DNA of 64,000 nt from Limimaricola sp. G21655-S1 (GCF_027213785.1 NZ_JAPWGO010000008.1:119254-183253), one strand, 5' to 3'. Shown: positions 36,323 through 49,530, numbered from the stretch's first letter. The notes: generated from the sequence alone by a model not told the origin. Program-made: numbers and translations.

Positions 36323-38412
36323 GCCGTCGCCGCGACCGGGCGGCGAACGATCAGGACGGCGGTGAGCGCGGCGAGGCCGAGCCCGATCCAGTCGGTGATC
36401 GGCCATGCCGCCACCAGCGTGAAGGCCGCGATCATCGCCAGCACCCGGAGCCATGCGGGCAGGGGCCGCCCGACCCAGCCGATCACGGCCGCGCCCCACA
36501 GCCCGATCGAGAAGACCGATTTGGTGATGATCCAGGCCACGGCGGGCCAGTAGCCGATCGCCTCGGCCAGCGGTCCGCCCGCCTGAAGCATCAGCGCCGG
36601 CGAATAGACGGCCATGAAGGGGATCACGAAGCCCGCGGCCGCCACCTTGATCGCCTCGATCGAGATCTTCAGCCCGTTCTCCCGCGCGATGGGGGCGGCG
36701 GCGAAGCAGGCCAGCGCCACCGGGGGCGTGAGATCCGCGAGGATGCCGAAATAGAACACAAACATGTGGCTGACGATCAGCGGCACGCCCAGCGCCAGAA
36801 GCGCGGGCCCCGCGATCGATGAGGTGATGATGTAGTTGGGGATGGTCGGGATGCCCATGCCCAGAAGCAGGCAGGTCACCATGGTCAGCACGAGGCTCAG
36901 GAACAGGTTGTTCTGGCCCACCGCGACGATGAACTGGCCGAAGGTGTTGGCCGCCCCCGTCAGGGTCATCGCGCCGATGATCACGCCCACCAGCGCGCAG
37001 GCCACGCCGACGGGCAGCGCGGTGCGCGCCCCGTCGGCGAGGCTGTCGCGGCACAGAAGCAGGGTCTCGCGCCCGCCCTTGAAGAACAGGCAGATCGCGA
37101 TCAGCACGAGGATCGCCGCGACCAGAACCTCGATGCCCCATTGCAGGAATGCCGCCGCCACGAGGCCGAGGCCGACCCAGATGATCGCGCGCAGCACCGC
37201 GCTGGGCAGGCCGAGCGCGATCGAGCCGCCGAGGATCAGCAGCACGGTGAGGCCGAGGCCCACGGTCCCCGCGAAGAGCGGCGTGTAGCCCGCGAAGAGC
37301 AGGTAGACGAGGATGCCCAAGGGGACGATCAGCATCCAGTTTTCCTTGAGCGCGCCCAGCGCCGAGGGCAGCTCGGCCTTGGAGAGGCCGCGCAGCCCGT
37401 GCTTGCCCGCCTCCAGATGCACCATCCAGAAGGCCGAGAGGAAATAGAGCAGGGCCGGGACGATCGCGGCCTTGACCACCTCGACATATTCGACGCCCAG
37501 CGTCTCGGCCATGATGAAGGCGACCGCGCCCATCACCGGCGGCATGATCTGCCCGCCCATCGAGGCGGTGCTCTCGACCCCGCCCGCGAAGGCGGCGCGG
37601 TAGCCGAAACGCTTCATCAGCGGAATGGTGAACTGGCCGGTGGTGACGACGTTGGCGACGCCCGAGCCCGAGATCGTGCCCATGAGGCCCGAGGAGACCA
37701 CGGCCACCTTGGCCGCGCCGCCCTGACGGTGGCCGAAAAGCCCGAGCGCCACGTCGGTGAAGAGCCGGATCATCCCGGCCTTTTCGAGAAAGGCGCCGAA
37801 CAGGATGAACAGGAAGATGTAGGTCGAGGAGACGTAGATCGGAATGCCGTAGATGCCCTCGGTGCCGAAGGCCATGTGGTCGATCACCTGCTCGAAATCA
37901 TAGCCGCGATGGATGAGCGGCGGCGGCAGGAGCTGTCCGAACAGCGTGTAGGCGAGGAAGACGCCCGAGATGATCGGCAGCGCCGGGCCCATCAGCACAA
38001 GCGCCGCGCCGAAGACGGTGACGAGCGCCACGACGCCGATCACCAGATCCATCGGCAACGGCCGCCCCGCGCGCATGATCAGCGGCTCGTACTGCCACCA
38101 CTGGTAGAGGGCCACGGCCACGCCCGCGAGCGCGAAGGCCCAGGCCGCCGTCTTGAGCCCCGCGCCGCGCCCCCGCGCCGCGGCCACGAGCGGGAAGGTC
38201 ATCAGCATCAGGAACCCGACATGCAGGGCGCGGGTGACCTGGCTCGGCAGATCGACGAGATGCGCCGCCGTCACGATCTGGAAGCTGGAGAAGACCACGG
38301 CGATCCAGAACAGGAGCCGTCCGGTCGTGCCGGGGGGAAAGCCCGAGATGTGGTGGTCGGGGCCGCCCGCCTCGGCGGGGATGTCGGTGAGCGGATCGGG
38401 CGTTGCGGTCAT
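36319..38412 (-). CDS. TRAP transporter fused small/large permease (TAXI type)
   Basis: A 697-residue integral membrane protein with about 18 hydrophobic segments. The N-terminal quarter corresponds to a DctQ-like part and the rest to the DctM large permease; GLMGTISGSGVANVVTTGQFTIPLM, GGQIMPPVMGAVAFIMAE and LLLGMGIPTIPNYIITSSIAGPAL are DctM signatures. It takes up an unknown solute using an ion gradient together with the TAXI-type binding protein encoded 115 bp upstream. Confidence 0.93.
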   Translation of the reverse strand: MTATPDPLTDIPAEAGGPDHHISGFPPGTTGRLLFWIAVVFSSFQIVTAAHLVDLPSQVTRALHVGFLMLMTFPLVAAARGRGAGLKTAAWAFALAGVAVALYQWWQYEPLIMRAGRPLPMDLVIGVVALVTVFGAALVLMGPALPIISGVFLAYTLFGQLLPPPLIHRGYDFEQVIDHMAFGTEGIYGIPIYVSSTYIFLFILFGAFLEKAGMIRLFTDVALGLFGHRQGGAAKVAVVSSGLMGTISGSGVANVVTTGQFTIPLMKRFGYRAAFAGGVESTASMGGQIMPPVMGAVAFIMAETLGVEYVEVVKAAIVPALLYFLSAFWMVHLEAGKHGLRGLSKAELPSALGALKENWMLIVPLGILVYLLFAGYTPLFAGTVGLGLTVLLILGGSIALGLPSAVLRAIIWVGLGLVAAAFLQWGIEVLVAAILVLIAICLFFKGGRETLLLCRDSLADGARTALPVGVACALVGVIIGAMTLTGAANTFGQFIVAVGQNNLFLSLVLTMVTCLLLGMGIPTIPNYIITSSIAGPALLALGVPLIVSHMFVFYFGILADLTPPVALACFAAAPIARENGLKISIEAIKVAAAGFVIPFMAVYSPALMLQAGGPLAEAIGYWPAVAWIITKSVFSIGLWGAAVIGWVGRPLPAWLRVLAMIAAFTLVAAWPITDWIGLGLAALTAVLIVRRPVAATA

Positions 38413-38527
38413 GCGGCGTGCCTTCGGTCTGGTGCGAAAAGCCCCGTCATCCGGGGGGATGGCGGGGCGGGATCGGGATCGGGGTCCGGACGCCGCCGTC
38501 TCGGGGCGTCCGGGCGGGTCTGGCCGA

Positions 38528-39481
38528 TCAGTCGATCATGCCCTGCTCGCGGTAATAGCGCTCGGCGCCCGGATGCAGCGGGATCGGCATGCCTTCGAGC
38601 GCGTTCTCGATCTTGATGTCGGCGGCGGCCATGTGGTTCGCCTCGAGCGTGTCGAGATTCTCGTAGAGCAGCTTGGTCATCTGGTAGGCGAGGTCGTCCG
38701 AGACGCCGGCATGGGTGACGAGGTAGTTCGACACGGCGACGGTGGAGACGTCCTCCTCCTGCCCGTCATAGGTGCCGGCGGGGATGGTCGCGGCGATATA
38801 GGGCGCGCCGAGGCTCTCGGCGGTCTCGGTCGGGATCGCCACCACGTTGATGTCGATCGAGGAGGCGAGATCGCGGATCGAGGCCACGCCCAGCCCGGCG
38901 GATTGCAGCGTCGCGTCGAGCTGGCGGTTCTTGATCAGCTCCACCGACTCCGCGAAGGGCAGGTACTCGGTCTTGCCGAGATCGTCATAGCTCATCCCCA
39001 TGGCGACGAAGATCGCGCGGGCGTTGAGTTCGGTGCCCGAGGCCGGCGCGCCGACCGAGAGACCCTTGCCCGCGAGGTCGGCGAATTCGGTGATGCCGCT
39101 CTCGGCCGAGGCCACGACCTGGATGTAGTTGGGGTAGATCGCGGCGATGCCGCGGATCTGGTCGAGCGGCGCGGTGAAGCCCGCATCGGCATTGCCTTCC
39201 CAGGCCATCGCCACCGTGTCGCCCAGCGCGAAGGCCAGTTCGCCGCGACCGTCCTGCAGCAGGTTCATGTTCTCGACCGAGGCCTTGGTCGACTGCACCT
39301 GCGTGCGCGCGCCCTCGATGTTCTCGCCGTAGATGTTCGAGAGACCGACGCCGAGCGGGTAGTACACGCCCGAGGTGCCGCCCGTCAGGATGTTGATGAA
39401 CTCCTGCGCGTTGGCGGCGAGCGGCGTGGCGACGAGCGCGGTGGCTGCGGCGGCGCCCTTGAGAATGGTGCTGATGGTCAT
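38528..39481 (-). CDS. TAXI-family TRAP transporter solute-binding protein
   Basis: A 317-residue periplasmic protein with a signal peptide (about 1-25, ending ANAQ) and the TAXI-family start INILTGGTSGVYYPLGVGLSN. Further typical pieces are TKASVENMNLLQDGRGELAFA and HPGAERYYREQG. Many TAXI proteins bind glutamate or dicarboxylates, but this ligand is not known. GGGAGG lies 6 bases before the ATG. It heads the TAXI protein-permease-DUF1850 operon. Confidence 0.93.
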   Translation of the reverse strand: MTISTILKGAAAATALVATPLAANAQEFINILTGGTSGVYYPLGVGLSNIYGENIEGARTQVQSTKASVENMNLLQDGRGELAFALGDTVAMAWEGNADAGFTAPLDQIRGIAAIYPNYIQVVASAESGITEFADLAGKGLSVGAPASGTELNARAIFVAMGMSYDDLGKTEYLPFAESVELIKNRQLDATLQSAGLGVASIRDLASSIDINVVAIPTETAESLGAPYIAATIPAGTYDGQEEDVSTVAVSNYLVTHAGVSDDLAYQMTKLLYENLDTLEANHMAAADIKIENALEGMPIPLHPGAERYYREQGMID

Positions 39482-39676
39482 GAATTCCTCCCGTTGCGGC
39501 GACCCTCCCCGGTCGCCCTGCTGGGCAGGAGACTGCATGAGGGGGGCGGGTCTGGCAAGCGCGTTGGTCATGTTTCCTAACCGCCTCGCAGGGGGGATCG
39601 GCTGGCGCGACGCTTTGCCGCCGATCCCGGCCCGAGACCCGTTTCCCAAGCCGCGCCAAGGCTGTATCGCAGGGCC

Positions 39677-42211
39677 ATGGACATCATCATCGCCACCGTC
39701 ATCCTCGCCACCTTCTTCTTGCTGATCGGTCTGGGGGAGCCTCTCGCCGCGCGATTGCGGCTGCCCTACAACGTGATCCTCGCGGGGTTCGGTCTGGCGG
39801 CGGGTGCCGGCGCGACCTTCTTCCTGACCACCCAGTTCACCGATGCGCTGAACCCGGTGGCCGAGGCGATCCTGAACCTGCCGATCCGCTCGAACGTGTT
39901 CCTCTACGTGTTCCTGCCGACGCTGCTGTTCCAGGTGACGCTGGGGGTGAACCTGCGGCGGATGCTCGATGACTGGGTGCCGATCCTGACGCTCGCGGTG
40001 GTCGCGGTGGTGGTGGCGACGCTCTCTGTGGGCTACGCGCTGTTCCTCACCGGCGTGCTGCCGCTGATGGCCTGCCTGCTGATCGGCTCGATCGTCTCGA
40101 CCACCGATCCCTCGGCGGTGGTCTCGATCTTTCGCAACCTCGCGGCCCCGCGCCGGCTGAGCCGGATCATCGAGGGCGAGAGCCTGCTGAACGACGCCGC
40201 CGCGATCGCGCTGTTCGGCCTGTTCATGGGCTTCGTGATGCGGGGCGTGCCGAACCCGGAGATGCTGCAGGGGCTGGCGCAGTTTCCCTATCTTCTCGGC
40301 GCCGGCGGCCTCACCGGCTGGGTCATGGCGCAGGTCGCGGTGCGGCTGATGCGCTGGCTCGGGCGGTTCCCTCTGGCGCAGATCTCGATCTCGGTGGCGT
40401 TGCCCTATCTGGCCTATGTCGCGGCCGAGAAGCTGGTCGGTGCCTCCGGTGTGATCGGCGTGGTCGGCGCCGGGCTCACGCTCAACCTCGCGGCGCCGGG
40501 GCGGCTGTCGCCGATGGCATGGACCAACATGCGCGAGGTGTGGGACCTGCTGGCGCATTGGGCCGGGGCCTTCATCTTCCTGCTCGCAGCGCTGCTGATC
40601 CCGCGCCTCCTGGACGGGGTGCGGCCGGTGGACTTCGCCCTCGTCGCGGTCGTCATCGTGGCGGCGCTGGGCGCCCGTGCGGCGATCCTGTGGGGGCTGT
40701 TGCCGCTGCTGAGCCTGCTGAAGCTGTCGCCCCCGGTGGAGCGGCCTTACCGCACCGCGATCCTCTGGGGCGGCCTGCGCGGCGCGATCACGCTGGCGCT
40801 GGCGCTGGCGGTGACCGAGAGCCTGCGCGTGCCGGAAGATGTGCGGCGCCTCACCGGCATCCTCGCCACCGGCTTCACGCTGTTCACGCTGATCGTGCAG
40901 GGCGTGACGCTGCGCCCGCTGATCAAGCGGCTGGGGCTGGAGAAGCTGTCGCCGCTCGACGCCGCGCTGGCCCGGCAGGTCGTCGCCGTGGCGCTGCAAA
41001 GCGTGCGGGAGGCCGTGAGCGAAGCGGCCGAGAATTACGGCCTGACCCGCGAGACGGTGCGCTCCGAGGCCAAGCTCTTTGCCGAGCGGCTCGATCGGGC
41101 GGTCGAGAGGGCCGAGGAGGGAGAGGCGATCTTGGATCGCGACCGGATCACACTGGGACTGATCGCGCTGGCCGGTGCCGAGCGCGAGCATGTTCTTCAA
41201 TTGTTCCGGGATCGGGCGATTTCCAACCGGCAGGCCGAGCGGGCGCTGTCGGAGGCCGACCGGCTGATCGAGACGACCCGTACCGGCGGACGCTCGGGCT
41301 ATCGGCGCGCGGCGCGCGAAAGCCTCGGGCAGGGCGGGCAGGTCCGCATGGCCGCCTTCCTGCACAACCGGCTGCATATCTCGGGGCCCTTGGCGCGGCT
41401 CACCGCCGACCGCTTCGAGCTGTTGCTGACCCAAGGCCTGGTGCTGCGCGACCTCGACGGGTTCATCGACAGCCGGATCCGCCGCATCCATGGCCGTCGC
41501 GTGGCCGAGCTTCTGCACGAGCTTATCGGACGGAGGGCCGAGCAGGTGGCGCAGGCGCTCGACGGCCTCAGGCTCCAGTATCCGGGTTATGCCGAGGAGC
41601 TGGAACGCCGGTTCATCCGTCGCACCGCGCTCAGGATCGAGGAGCGCGAATACGCGGCGCTGCGCGAGGATGGGCTGATCGGGCCGGAGCTGCACGCGAC
41701 GCTGCTGGCGCAGATCGAGGCGCAGCGCGGCGAGGCCGAGGCACGGCCCAAGCTCGACCTCGCGGTGCAGAAGGCGGTGCTGGTGCAGCAATTCCCGCTC
41801 TTCGCCGATCTCGACCAGGCGGTGCGGCAGCGGCTCGCCAAGGCGCTGGTGACCCGCTTCGTGGCCGCGGGCGAGGTGCTTCAGGCCCGCGACGCGCCGG
41901 CCCGTTCGGTGAGCTTCATCGCCTCTGGTGCCGTGGAGATCGAGACCGCCGGACAGAAGATCCGGCTCGGCCGTGGCGAGATGTTCGGCCAGCTGGCGCT
42001 GCTCACTCCGAAGCGGCGCCGCGCCGAGGTGCGGGCGCTTAGCCACGGGGTGCTGCTGGAGCTCGACGAGGCGCGGTTCCTGCGGCTCCTGCGGCGCAGC
42101 CCGGCGCTGCGCGAGGCGGTGCATGAAAGCGCGATCAAGCGCGGCATGGATCCCGAGCGTGCTGCGGCGCTGGGCGCGGCGCTGGGCAAAGAGAGCGAGT
42201 CCGCCGCCTAG
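39677..42211 (+). CDS. CPA1-family Na+/H+ antiporter with C-terminal cyclic-nucleotide-binding domain
   Basis: An 844-residue protein in three parts. Residues 1-420 form a CPA1 antiporter with about 12-13 helices; STTDPSAVVSIFRNL and IEGESLLNDAAAIALFGL hold the ion-binding Asp residues. Residues 425-735 are a long soluble helical region. Residues 740-835 form a cNMP-binding domain (PLFADLDQAVRQRLA, then FGQLALLTPKRRRAEVRAL). The canonical Glu of the phosphate-binding cassette (FGE) is Gln here, while the Arg is present. This domain order resembles plant SOS1. It probably exports Na+ (or K+) under control of a ligand or intramolecular signal. It stands alone, convergent with the sulfotransferase gene. 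Confidence 0.88.
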   Translation: MDIIIATVILATFFLLIGLGEPLAARLRLPYNVILAGFGLAAGAGATFFLTTQFTDALNPVAEAILNLPIRSNVFLYVFLPTLLFQVTLGVNLRRMLDDWVPILTLAVVAVVVATLSVGYALFLTGVLPLMACLLIGSIVSTTDPSAVVSIFRNLAAPRRLSRIIEGESLLNDAAAIALFGLFMGFVMRGVPNPEMLQGLAQFPYLLGAGGLTGWVMAQVAVRLMRWLGRFPLAQISISVALPYLAYVAAEKLVGASGVIGVVGAGLTLNLAAPGRLSPMAWTNMREVWDLLAHWAGAFIFLLAALLIPRLLDGVRPVDFALVAVVIVAALGARAAILWGLLPLLSLLKLSPPVERPYRTAILWGGLRGAITLALALAVTESLRVPEDVRRLTGILATGFTLFTLIVQGVTLRPLIKRLGLEKLSPLDAALARQVVAVALQSVREAVSEAAENYGLTRETVRSEAKLFAERLDRAVERAEEGEAILDRDRITLGLIALAGAEREHVLQLFRDRAISNRQAERALSEADRLIETTRTGGRSGYRRAARESLGQGGQVRMAAFLHNRLHISGPLARLTADRFELLLTQGLVLRDLDGFIDSRIRRIHGRRVAELLHELIGRRAEQVAQALDGLRLQYPGYAEELERRFIRRTALRIEEREYAALREDGLIGPELHATLLAQIEAQRGEAEARPKLDLAVQKAVLVQQFPLFADLDQAVRQRLAKALVTRFVAAGEVLQARDAPARSVSFIASGAVEIETAGQKIRLGRGEMFGQLALLTPKRRRAEVRALSHGVLLELDEARFLRLLRRSPALREAVHESAIKRGMDPERAAALGAALGKESESAA

Positions 42212-42804
42212 GCGCGCGCCTGTTCCCAGACCGTGAACTCGGCCGCGCGCTTGCGGCGCAGCTTCGAGGCGACATGCTCCGGCAGATCCATCGGATGCTC
42301 GGGCGAGACGTTGACCCGGGGCAGGTCGATCCGCGTCGCGAGCCGCTCCTCGAGAAAGCCCACCAGAAGCTCCATCGACTCGTAGCGGAACAGGTGATCG
42401 ACCGCGACGTTGCCCTCGCCGTCGCCGACGAAGCGCGCCTGGCTGCCCACGGCGGCATAGGGGGCGGGCTTGCCGCGCGCGAACTGGTCGACGAAATCGT
42501 CGAAGCCCACGCCGCGCGTCGAATTGACATGCCCCGCGAGATCGTCGCGCTGGCGATAGCGCCACCAGCTGCCGAGCCAGTCCACCGGCTCGCGCACCGC
42601 CGCCACGGTTTCGAATCCCGAACCACCCGCCGCCTCGATCAGCGGCACGACGAAGCGCCGGGCCCGGTAGAGCGGCGCGTGCTTGATCTGCGGCGGGTCG
42701 CGCAGCACGAATTGCGCGCGCGGCGCCAGCGCCCCCTCGAGCGCGGTGGTGCCGGTCTTGGGCACCGCCAGAAGGATCAGCCGCTCTTTCCAGAATACCA
42801 GCAT
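42208..42804 (-). CDS. Small sulfotransferase-family protein
   Basis: A 198-residue protein with the 5'-phosphosulfate-binding loop LLAVPKTGTTALEGAL near the N-terminus and a later REPVDWLGSWWRYRQRDD corresponding to the 3'-phosphate-binding Arg/Ser region. It is shorter than most sulfotransferases but appears complete. The acceptor is unknown. Its stop overlaps the antiporter stop region and it is divergent from recA. Confidence 0.72.
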   Translation of the reverse strand: MLVFWKERLILLAVPKTGTTALEGALAPRAQFVLRDPPQIKHAPLYRARRFVVPLIEAAGGSGFETVAAVREPVDWLGSWWRYRQRDDLAGHVNSTRGVGFDDFVDQFARGKPAPYAAVGSQARFVGDGEGNVAVDHLFRYESMELLVGFLEERLATRIDLPRVNVSPEHPMDLPEHVASKLRRKRAAEFTVWEQARA

Positions 42805-42914
42805 CGAGCTCTCCGTGACGTGATCGGCTCAACCTTACATTAACCGCTCTCGAGGGAAACTGGCGGCAGGTTTCACTTGCAATGTTCCCATTATGGTCTC
42901 ATATGGCGGGGAGT

Positions 42915-42929
42915 GAACAAGACATGAAC
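42915..42929 (+). promoter_or_regulatory. LexA (SOS) box upstream of recA
   Basis: GAAC, seven bases, GAAC at 42915-42929, about 50 bp before recA. GTTC-N7-GTTC (the same site on the other strand) is the established LexA recognition sequence in alphaproteobacteria such as Rhodobacter. It probably overlaps the transcription start. Confidence 0.82.
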
Positions 42930-42979
42930 GACGCAATGATTGCCGCCATGTGGCGGGTGTGGGATAAGGATTGCGGACA

Positions 42980-44062
<1,083 letters not shown>

Positions 44063-44096
44063 CGCCACCCTCTCGGGGTGACACGGAACGACAGGA

Positions 44097-44124
44097 AGGG
44101 GCCGGGGCGCAAGCTTCGGCCCCT
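44097..44124 (+). terminator. Possible terminator after recA
   Basis: AGGGGCCG (44097-44104) pairs with CGGCCCCT (44117-44124) around a 12-base loop, 35 bp after the recA stop. The following bases (CGCCTTTG) make a poor T run. Confidence 0.35.
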
Positions 44125-44212
44125 CGCCTTTGGGTGCCCCTCATGCGCGCGGGACTTTACGCGATGCATGGGCGGGGATAGGACGTGGACGCCGCGACCC
44201 GAAGGAGACGAC

Positions 44213-46887
<2,675 letters not shown>

Positions 46888-46891
<4 letters not shown>

Positions 46892-47172
46892 GCGCGCTCT
46901 GGATCGCCCATGTGAAGGTCACCGACGAGGCGGCCTACAAGGAATACGCCACACGCGCCACTGGGGTGATCGCCGATCACGGCGGCGTCTTCCTCGCGCG
47001 TGGCGGCGCCTATGAGCAGCTCGAGGGAAAGGACCGCCCGCGCAACGTCGTGGCGCGGTTTCCAAGCCTGCAGGCGGCGCATGACTGCTACCATTCCGCG
47101 GCCTATCAGGAGGCGCTGAGCTTTGCCCGCAATGCGGCCGAGCGCGACCTCGTGATCGTCGAGGAGGTCTGA
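46888..47172 (+). CDS. DUF1330 domain-containing protein
   Basis: A 94-residue alpha/beta-barrel dimeric protein of the DUF1330 family: [30 protein letters not shown], then [24 protein letters not shown]. No enzymatic function is established. The ATG overlaps the alaS stop (ATGA), so it is translated together with alaS. Confidence 0.9.
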
Positions 47173-47174
47173 GG

Positions 47175-47642
47175 CTGGAGACGGTCGCAAGCCTGACCGC
47201 GCGGTTTCCGCGCCCCGGTCGAATCGAATGGATCGGATTGAGGCCCGCGCGACGCGCGGGCCTTCTCCATGTCGAGAGCGCAGAAATAACCGAGACCGGG
47301 CTGGCGGGCGATCACGCGCGCCCCGGCAAGCGGGCGGTGACGCTAATCCAGGCCGAGCATCTGCCGGTCATCGCCGCGCTGTCGGGACATGACGCCCTCG
47401 CGCCGGAAACCCTGCGCCGCAATATCGTCGTCTCAGGGCTGAACCTCACCGCGGCGCGGCACCGGCTGCTGCGCGTCGGGACGGCCCTGTTGCGGTTCAC
47501 GGTGCCCTGCGCGCCTTGCTCGCGGATGGAGGTGGCGCTCGGTGAGGGCGGCTACAACGCGATGCGCGGCCATGGCGGCTGGTGCTGCGAGGTGGTCAAG
47601 CCGGGGCGACTGGAGCGGGGCGGCACCGTCGCCCCGGTCTGA
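47175..47642 (+). CDS. MOSC domain-containing protein, apparent CTG start
   Basis: A 155-residue single MOSC domain. MOSC domains (from molybdenum cofactor sulfurases) are thought to handle sulfur or molybdenum. Conserved parts are RPGRIEWIGLRPARR, GLAGDHARPGKRAVTLIQAEHL and the Cys-containing FTVPCAPCSRMEVALG with YNAMRGHGGWCCEV. No ATG, GTG or TTG lies before the conserved start: the first TTG (47238) would remove the family motif around IEWIGLRP. A CTG at 47175 lies seven bases after GGAGG, so CTG initiation, or readthrough from the DUF1330 gene, is suggested. Confidence 0.75.
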   Translation: METVASLTARFPRPGRIEWIGLRPARRAGLLHVESAEITETGLAGDHARPGKRAVTLIQAEHLPVIAALSGHDALAPETLRRNIVVSGLNLTAARHRLLRVGTALLRFTVPCAPCSRMEVALGEGGYNAMRGHGGWCCEVVKPGRLERGGTVAPV

Positions 47643-47663
47643 AATCCGGCAAAACGGAACGAA

Positions 47664-47693
47664 AAACGCCCGGTCTTTCGACCGGGCGTTCTC
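47664..47693. terminator. Rho-independent terminator between the MOSC gene and typA
   Basis: AACGCCCGGTC (47666-47676) pairs with GACCGGGCGTT (47681-47691) around a TTTC loop, with an A run on the left and TCTC on the right. It serves the convergent MOSC and typA genes. Confidence 0.85.
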
Positions 47694-47712
47694 ATCTCTG
47701 ATATTCTGGCGA

Positions 47713-49530
47713 TCAGCTGGCGCGGGCCTGACGCTTGCGCTCGTGCGGATCGAGGAACCGCTTGCGCAGGCGCACCGCGTTCGGGGTGACCTCGACCAGC
47801 TCGTCATCGTCGATATAGGCGATGGCCTGCTCGAGGCTCATCTCGACCGGGGGCGTCAGACGCACCGCCTCGTCGGTGCCCGAAGCACGCACGTTGGTGA
47901 GCTTCTTGCCCTTGAGCGGGTTCACCTCGAGATCGTTGTCGCGGCTGTGCTCGCCGATGATCATGCCCTCGTAGACCGGGGCCTGCGGATGCACGAACAT
48001 CTTGCCGCGATCCTCGAGGTTCCACAGCGCATAGGCCACGGCGGTGCCGTTCTCCATCGAGATCAGCACACCCTGGCGGCGGCCTTGGATCGGGCCCTTG
48101 TGGGGGGTCCAGCCGTGGAAGATCCGGTTGAGCACGCCCGAGCCGCGCGTGTCGGTCAGGAACTCGCCGTGATAGCCGATCAGGCCGCGCGAGGGGACAT
48201 GCGCGATGATCCGGGTCTTGCCGGCGCCGGCGGGCTTCATCTCGACGAGATCGCCCTTGCGCGCGCCGGTCAGCTTTTCGACCACGGCGCCGGTGTACTC
48301 GTCATCGACATCGATGGTGACTTCCTCGACCGGCTCCATGCGGACGCCGTTCTCCTCGCGGAAGATCACCTGCGGACGCGAGATCGACAGCTCGAAGCCC
48401 TCGCGGCGCATGTTCTCGATCAGCACGCCCATCTGCAATTCGCCACGGCCCGACACCTCGAAGGCCTCGCCGCCCGGCGTGTCGTCGATGCGGATCGCGA
48501 CGTTCGACTCGGCTTCCTTGTGCAGGCGCTCGCGGATCACGCGGGACTGCACCTTCTTGCCGTCGCGGCCCGCGAGCGGGCTGTCATTGATGCCGAAGGT
48601 CACGGTGATGGTCGGCGGATCGATCGGCTGGGCCGGGATGGCCTCCTCGACCGAAAGGTCGCAGATCGTGTCGGCCACGGTGGCCTTGGACATGCCCGCG
48701 AGCGTCACGATGTCGCCGGCCTCGGCAACCTCGATCGGCTGCTGGCCAAGGCCGCGGAAGGCGAGGATCTTGGAGACGCGGAACTGCTCGATCTTGTCGC
48801 CCTTGCGCGACAGCGCCTTGACGGTCTCGTTGGCGCGCAGCGTGCCGCTCTCGACCCGGCCCGTCAGGATCCGGCCCAGGAACGGGTCGGCCGAGAGGGT
48901 GGTGGCGAGCATGCGGAACGGCTCGGACTTGGCGGCCTGCTGCTTCGGCGCGGGAACGTGCTTGACGATCAGGTCGAACAGCGCCGTCAGGTCCTTGCGC
49001 GGCCCGTCGAGCTCCATGTCGGCCCAGCCGGAACGGCCCGAGGCGTACATCGCCGGGAAGTCGAGCTGCTCGTCATCGGCACCGAGATTGGCGAAGAGAT
49101 CGAAGCACTCGTCGAGCGCGCGGTCGGGCTCGGCGTCCTGCTTGTCGACCTTGTTGAGCACGACGATCGGGCGCAGGCCCAGAGCCAGCGCCTTGGAGGT
49201 CACGAACTTGGTCTGCGGCATCGGGCCTTCGGCGGCGTCGACCAGCAGCACCACGCCATCGACCATCGACAGGATCCGCTCGACCTCGCCGCCGAAATCG
49301 GCGTGACCGGGGGTGTCGACGATGTTGATCCGGGTGTTGCCCCATTCGACCGAGGTCGCCTTGGCGAGAATGGTGATCCCGCGCTCGCGCTCGATGTCGT
49401 TGCTGTCCATGGCGCGCTCGGAGACGGCCTGGTTCTCGCGGAAGGCGCCGGACTGTTTCAGGAGCTCGTCCACCAGCGTCGTTTTGCCATGGTCAACGTG
49501 CGCGATGATCGCGATGTTGCGGATATCCAT
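47713..49530 (-). CDS. typA: Ribosome-associated translational GTPase TypA/BipA
   Basis: A 605-residue GTPase with P-loop AHVDHGKTTLVDELL, switch II DTPGHADFGGEVERIL and NKVDKQDAEP. Domain order (G domain, beta-barrel, EF-G-like III and V, unique C-terminal domain with AYALWNLEDRGKMFVHP and LTNVRASGTDEAVRLTPP) is that of BipA, which aids ribosome assembly under stress or cold. A single gene, separated by about 110 bp from the SMR gene upstream. Confidence 0.97.
   Translation of the reverse strand: MDIRNIAIIAHVDHGKTTLVDELLKQSGAFRENQAVSERAMDSNDIERERGITILAKATSVEWGNTRINIVDTPGHADFGGEVERILSMVDGVVLLVDAAEGPMPQTKFVTSKALALGLRPIVVLNKVDKQDAEPDRALDECFDLFANLGADDEQLDFPAMYASGRSGWADMELDGPRKDLTALFDLIVKHVPAPKQQAAKSEPFRMLATTLSADPFLGRILTGRVESGTLRANETVKALSRKGDKIEQFRVSKILAFRGLGQQPIEVAEAGDIVTLAGMSKATVADTICDLSVEEAIPAQPIDPPTITVTFGINDSPLAGRDGKKVQSRVIRERLHKEAESNVAIRIDDTPGGEAFEVSGRGELQMGVLIENMRREGFELSISRPQVIFREENGVRMEPVEEVTIDVDDEYTGAVVEKLTGARKGDLVEMKPAGAGKTRIIAHVPSRGLIGYHGEFLTDTRGSGVLNRIFHGWTPHKGPIQGRRQGVLISMENGTAVAYALWNLEDRGKMFVHPQAPVYEGMIIGEHSRDNDLEVNPLKGKKLTNVRASGTDEAVRLTPPVEMSLEQAIAYIDDDELVEVTPNAVRLRKRFLDPHERKRQARAS

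Noticed and set aside
38528..42832. Minus-strand open frame of 1434 codons
   Set aside because: Only its last 317 codons are the TAXI binding protein. The rest is antisense to the antiporter gene and free of stops because of high GC; its composition (His/Arg/Gln-rich) is not protein-like.
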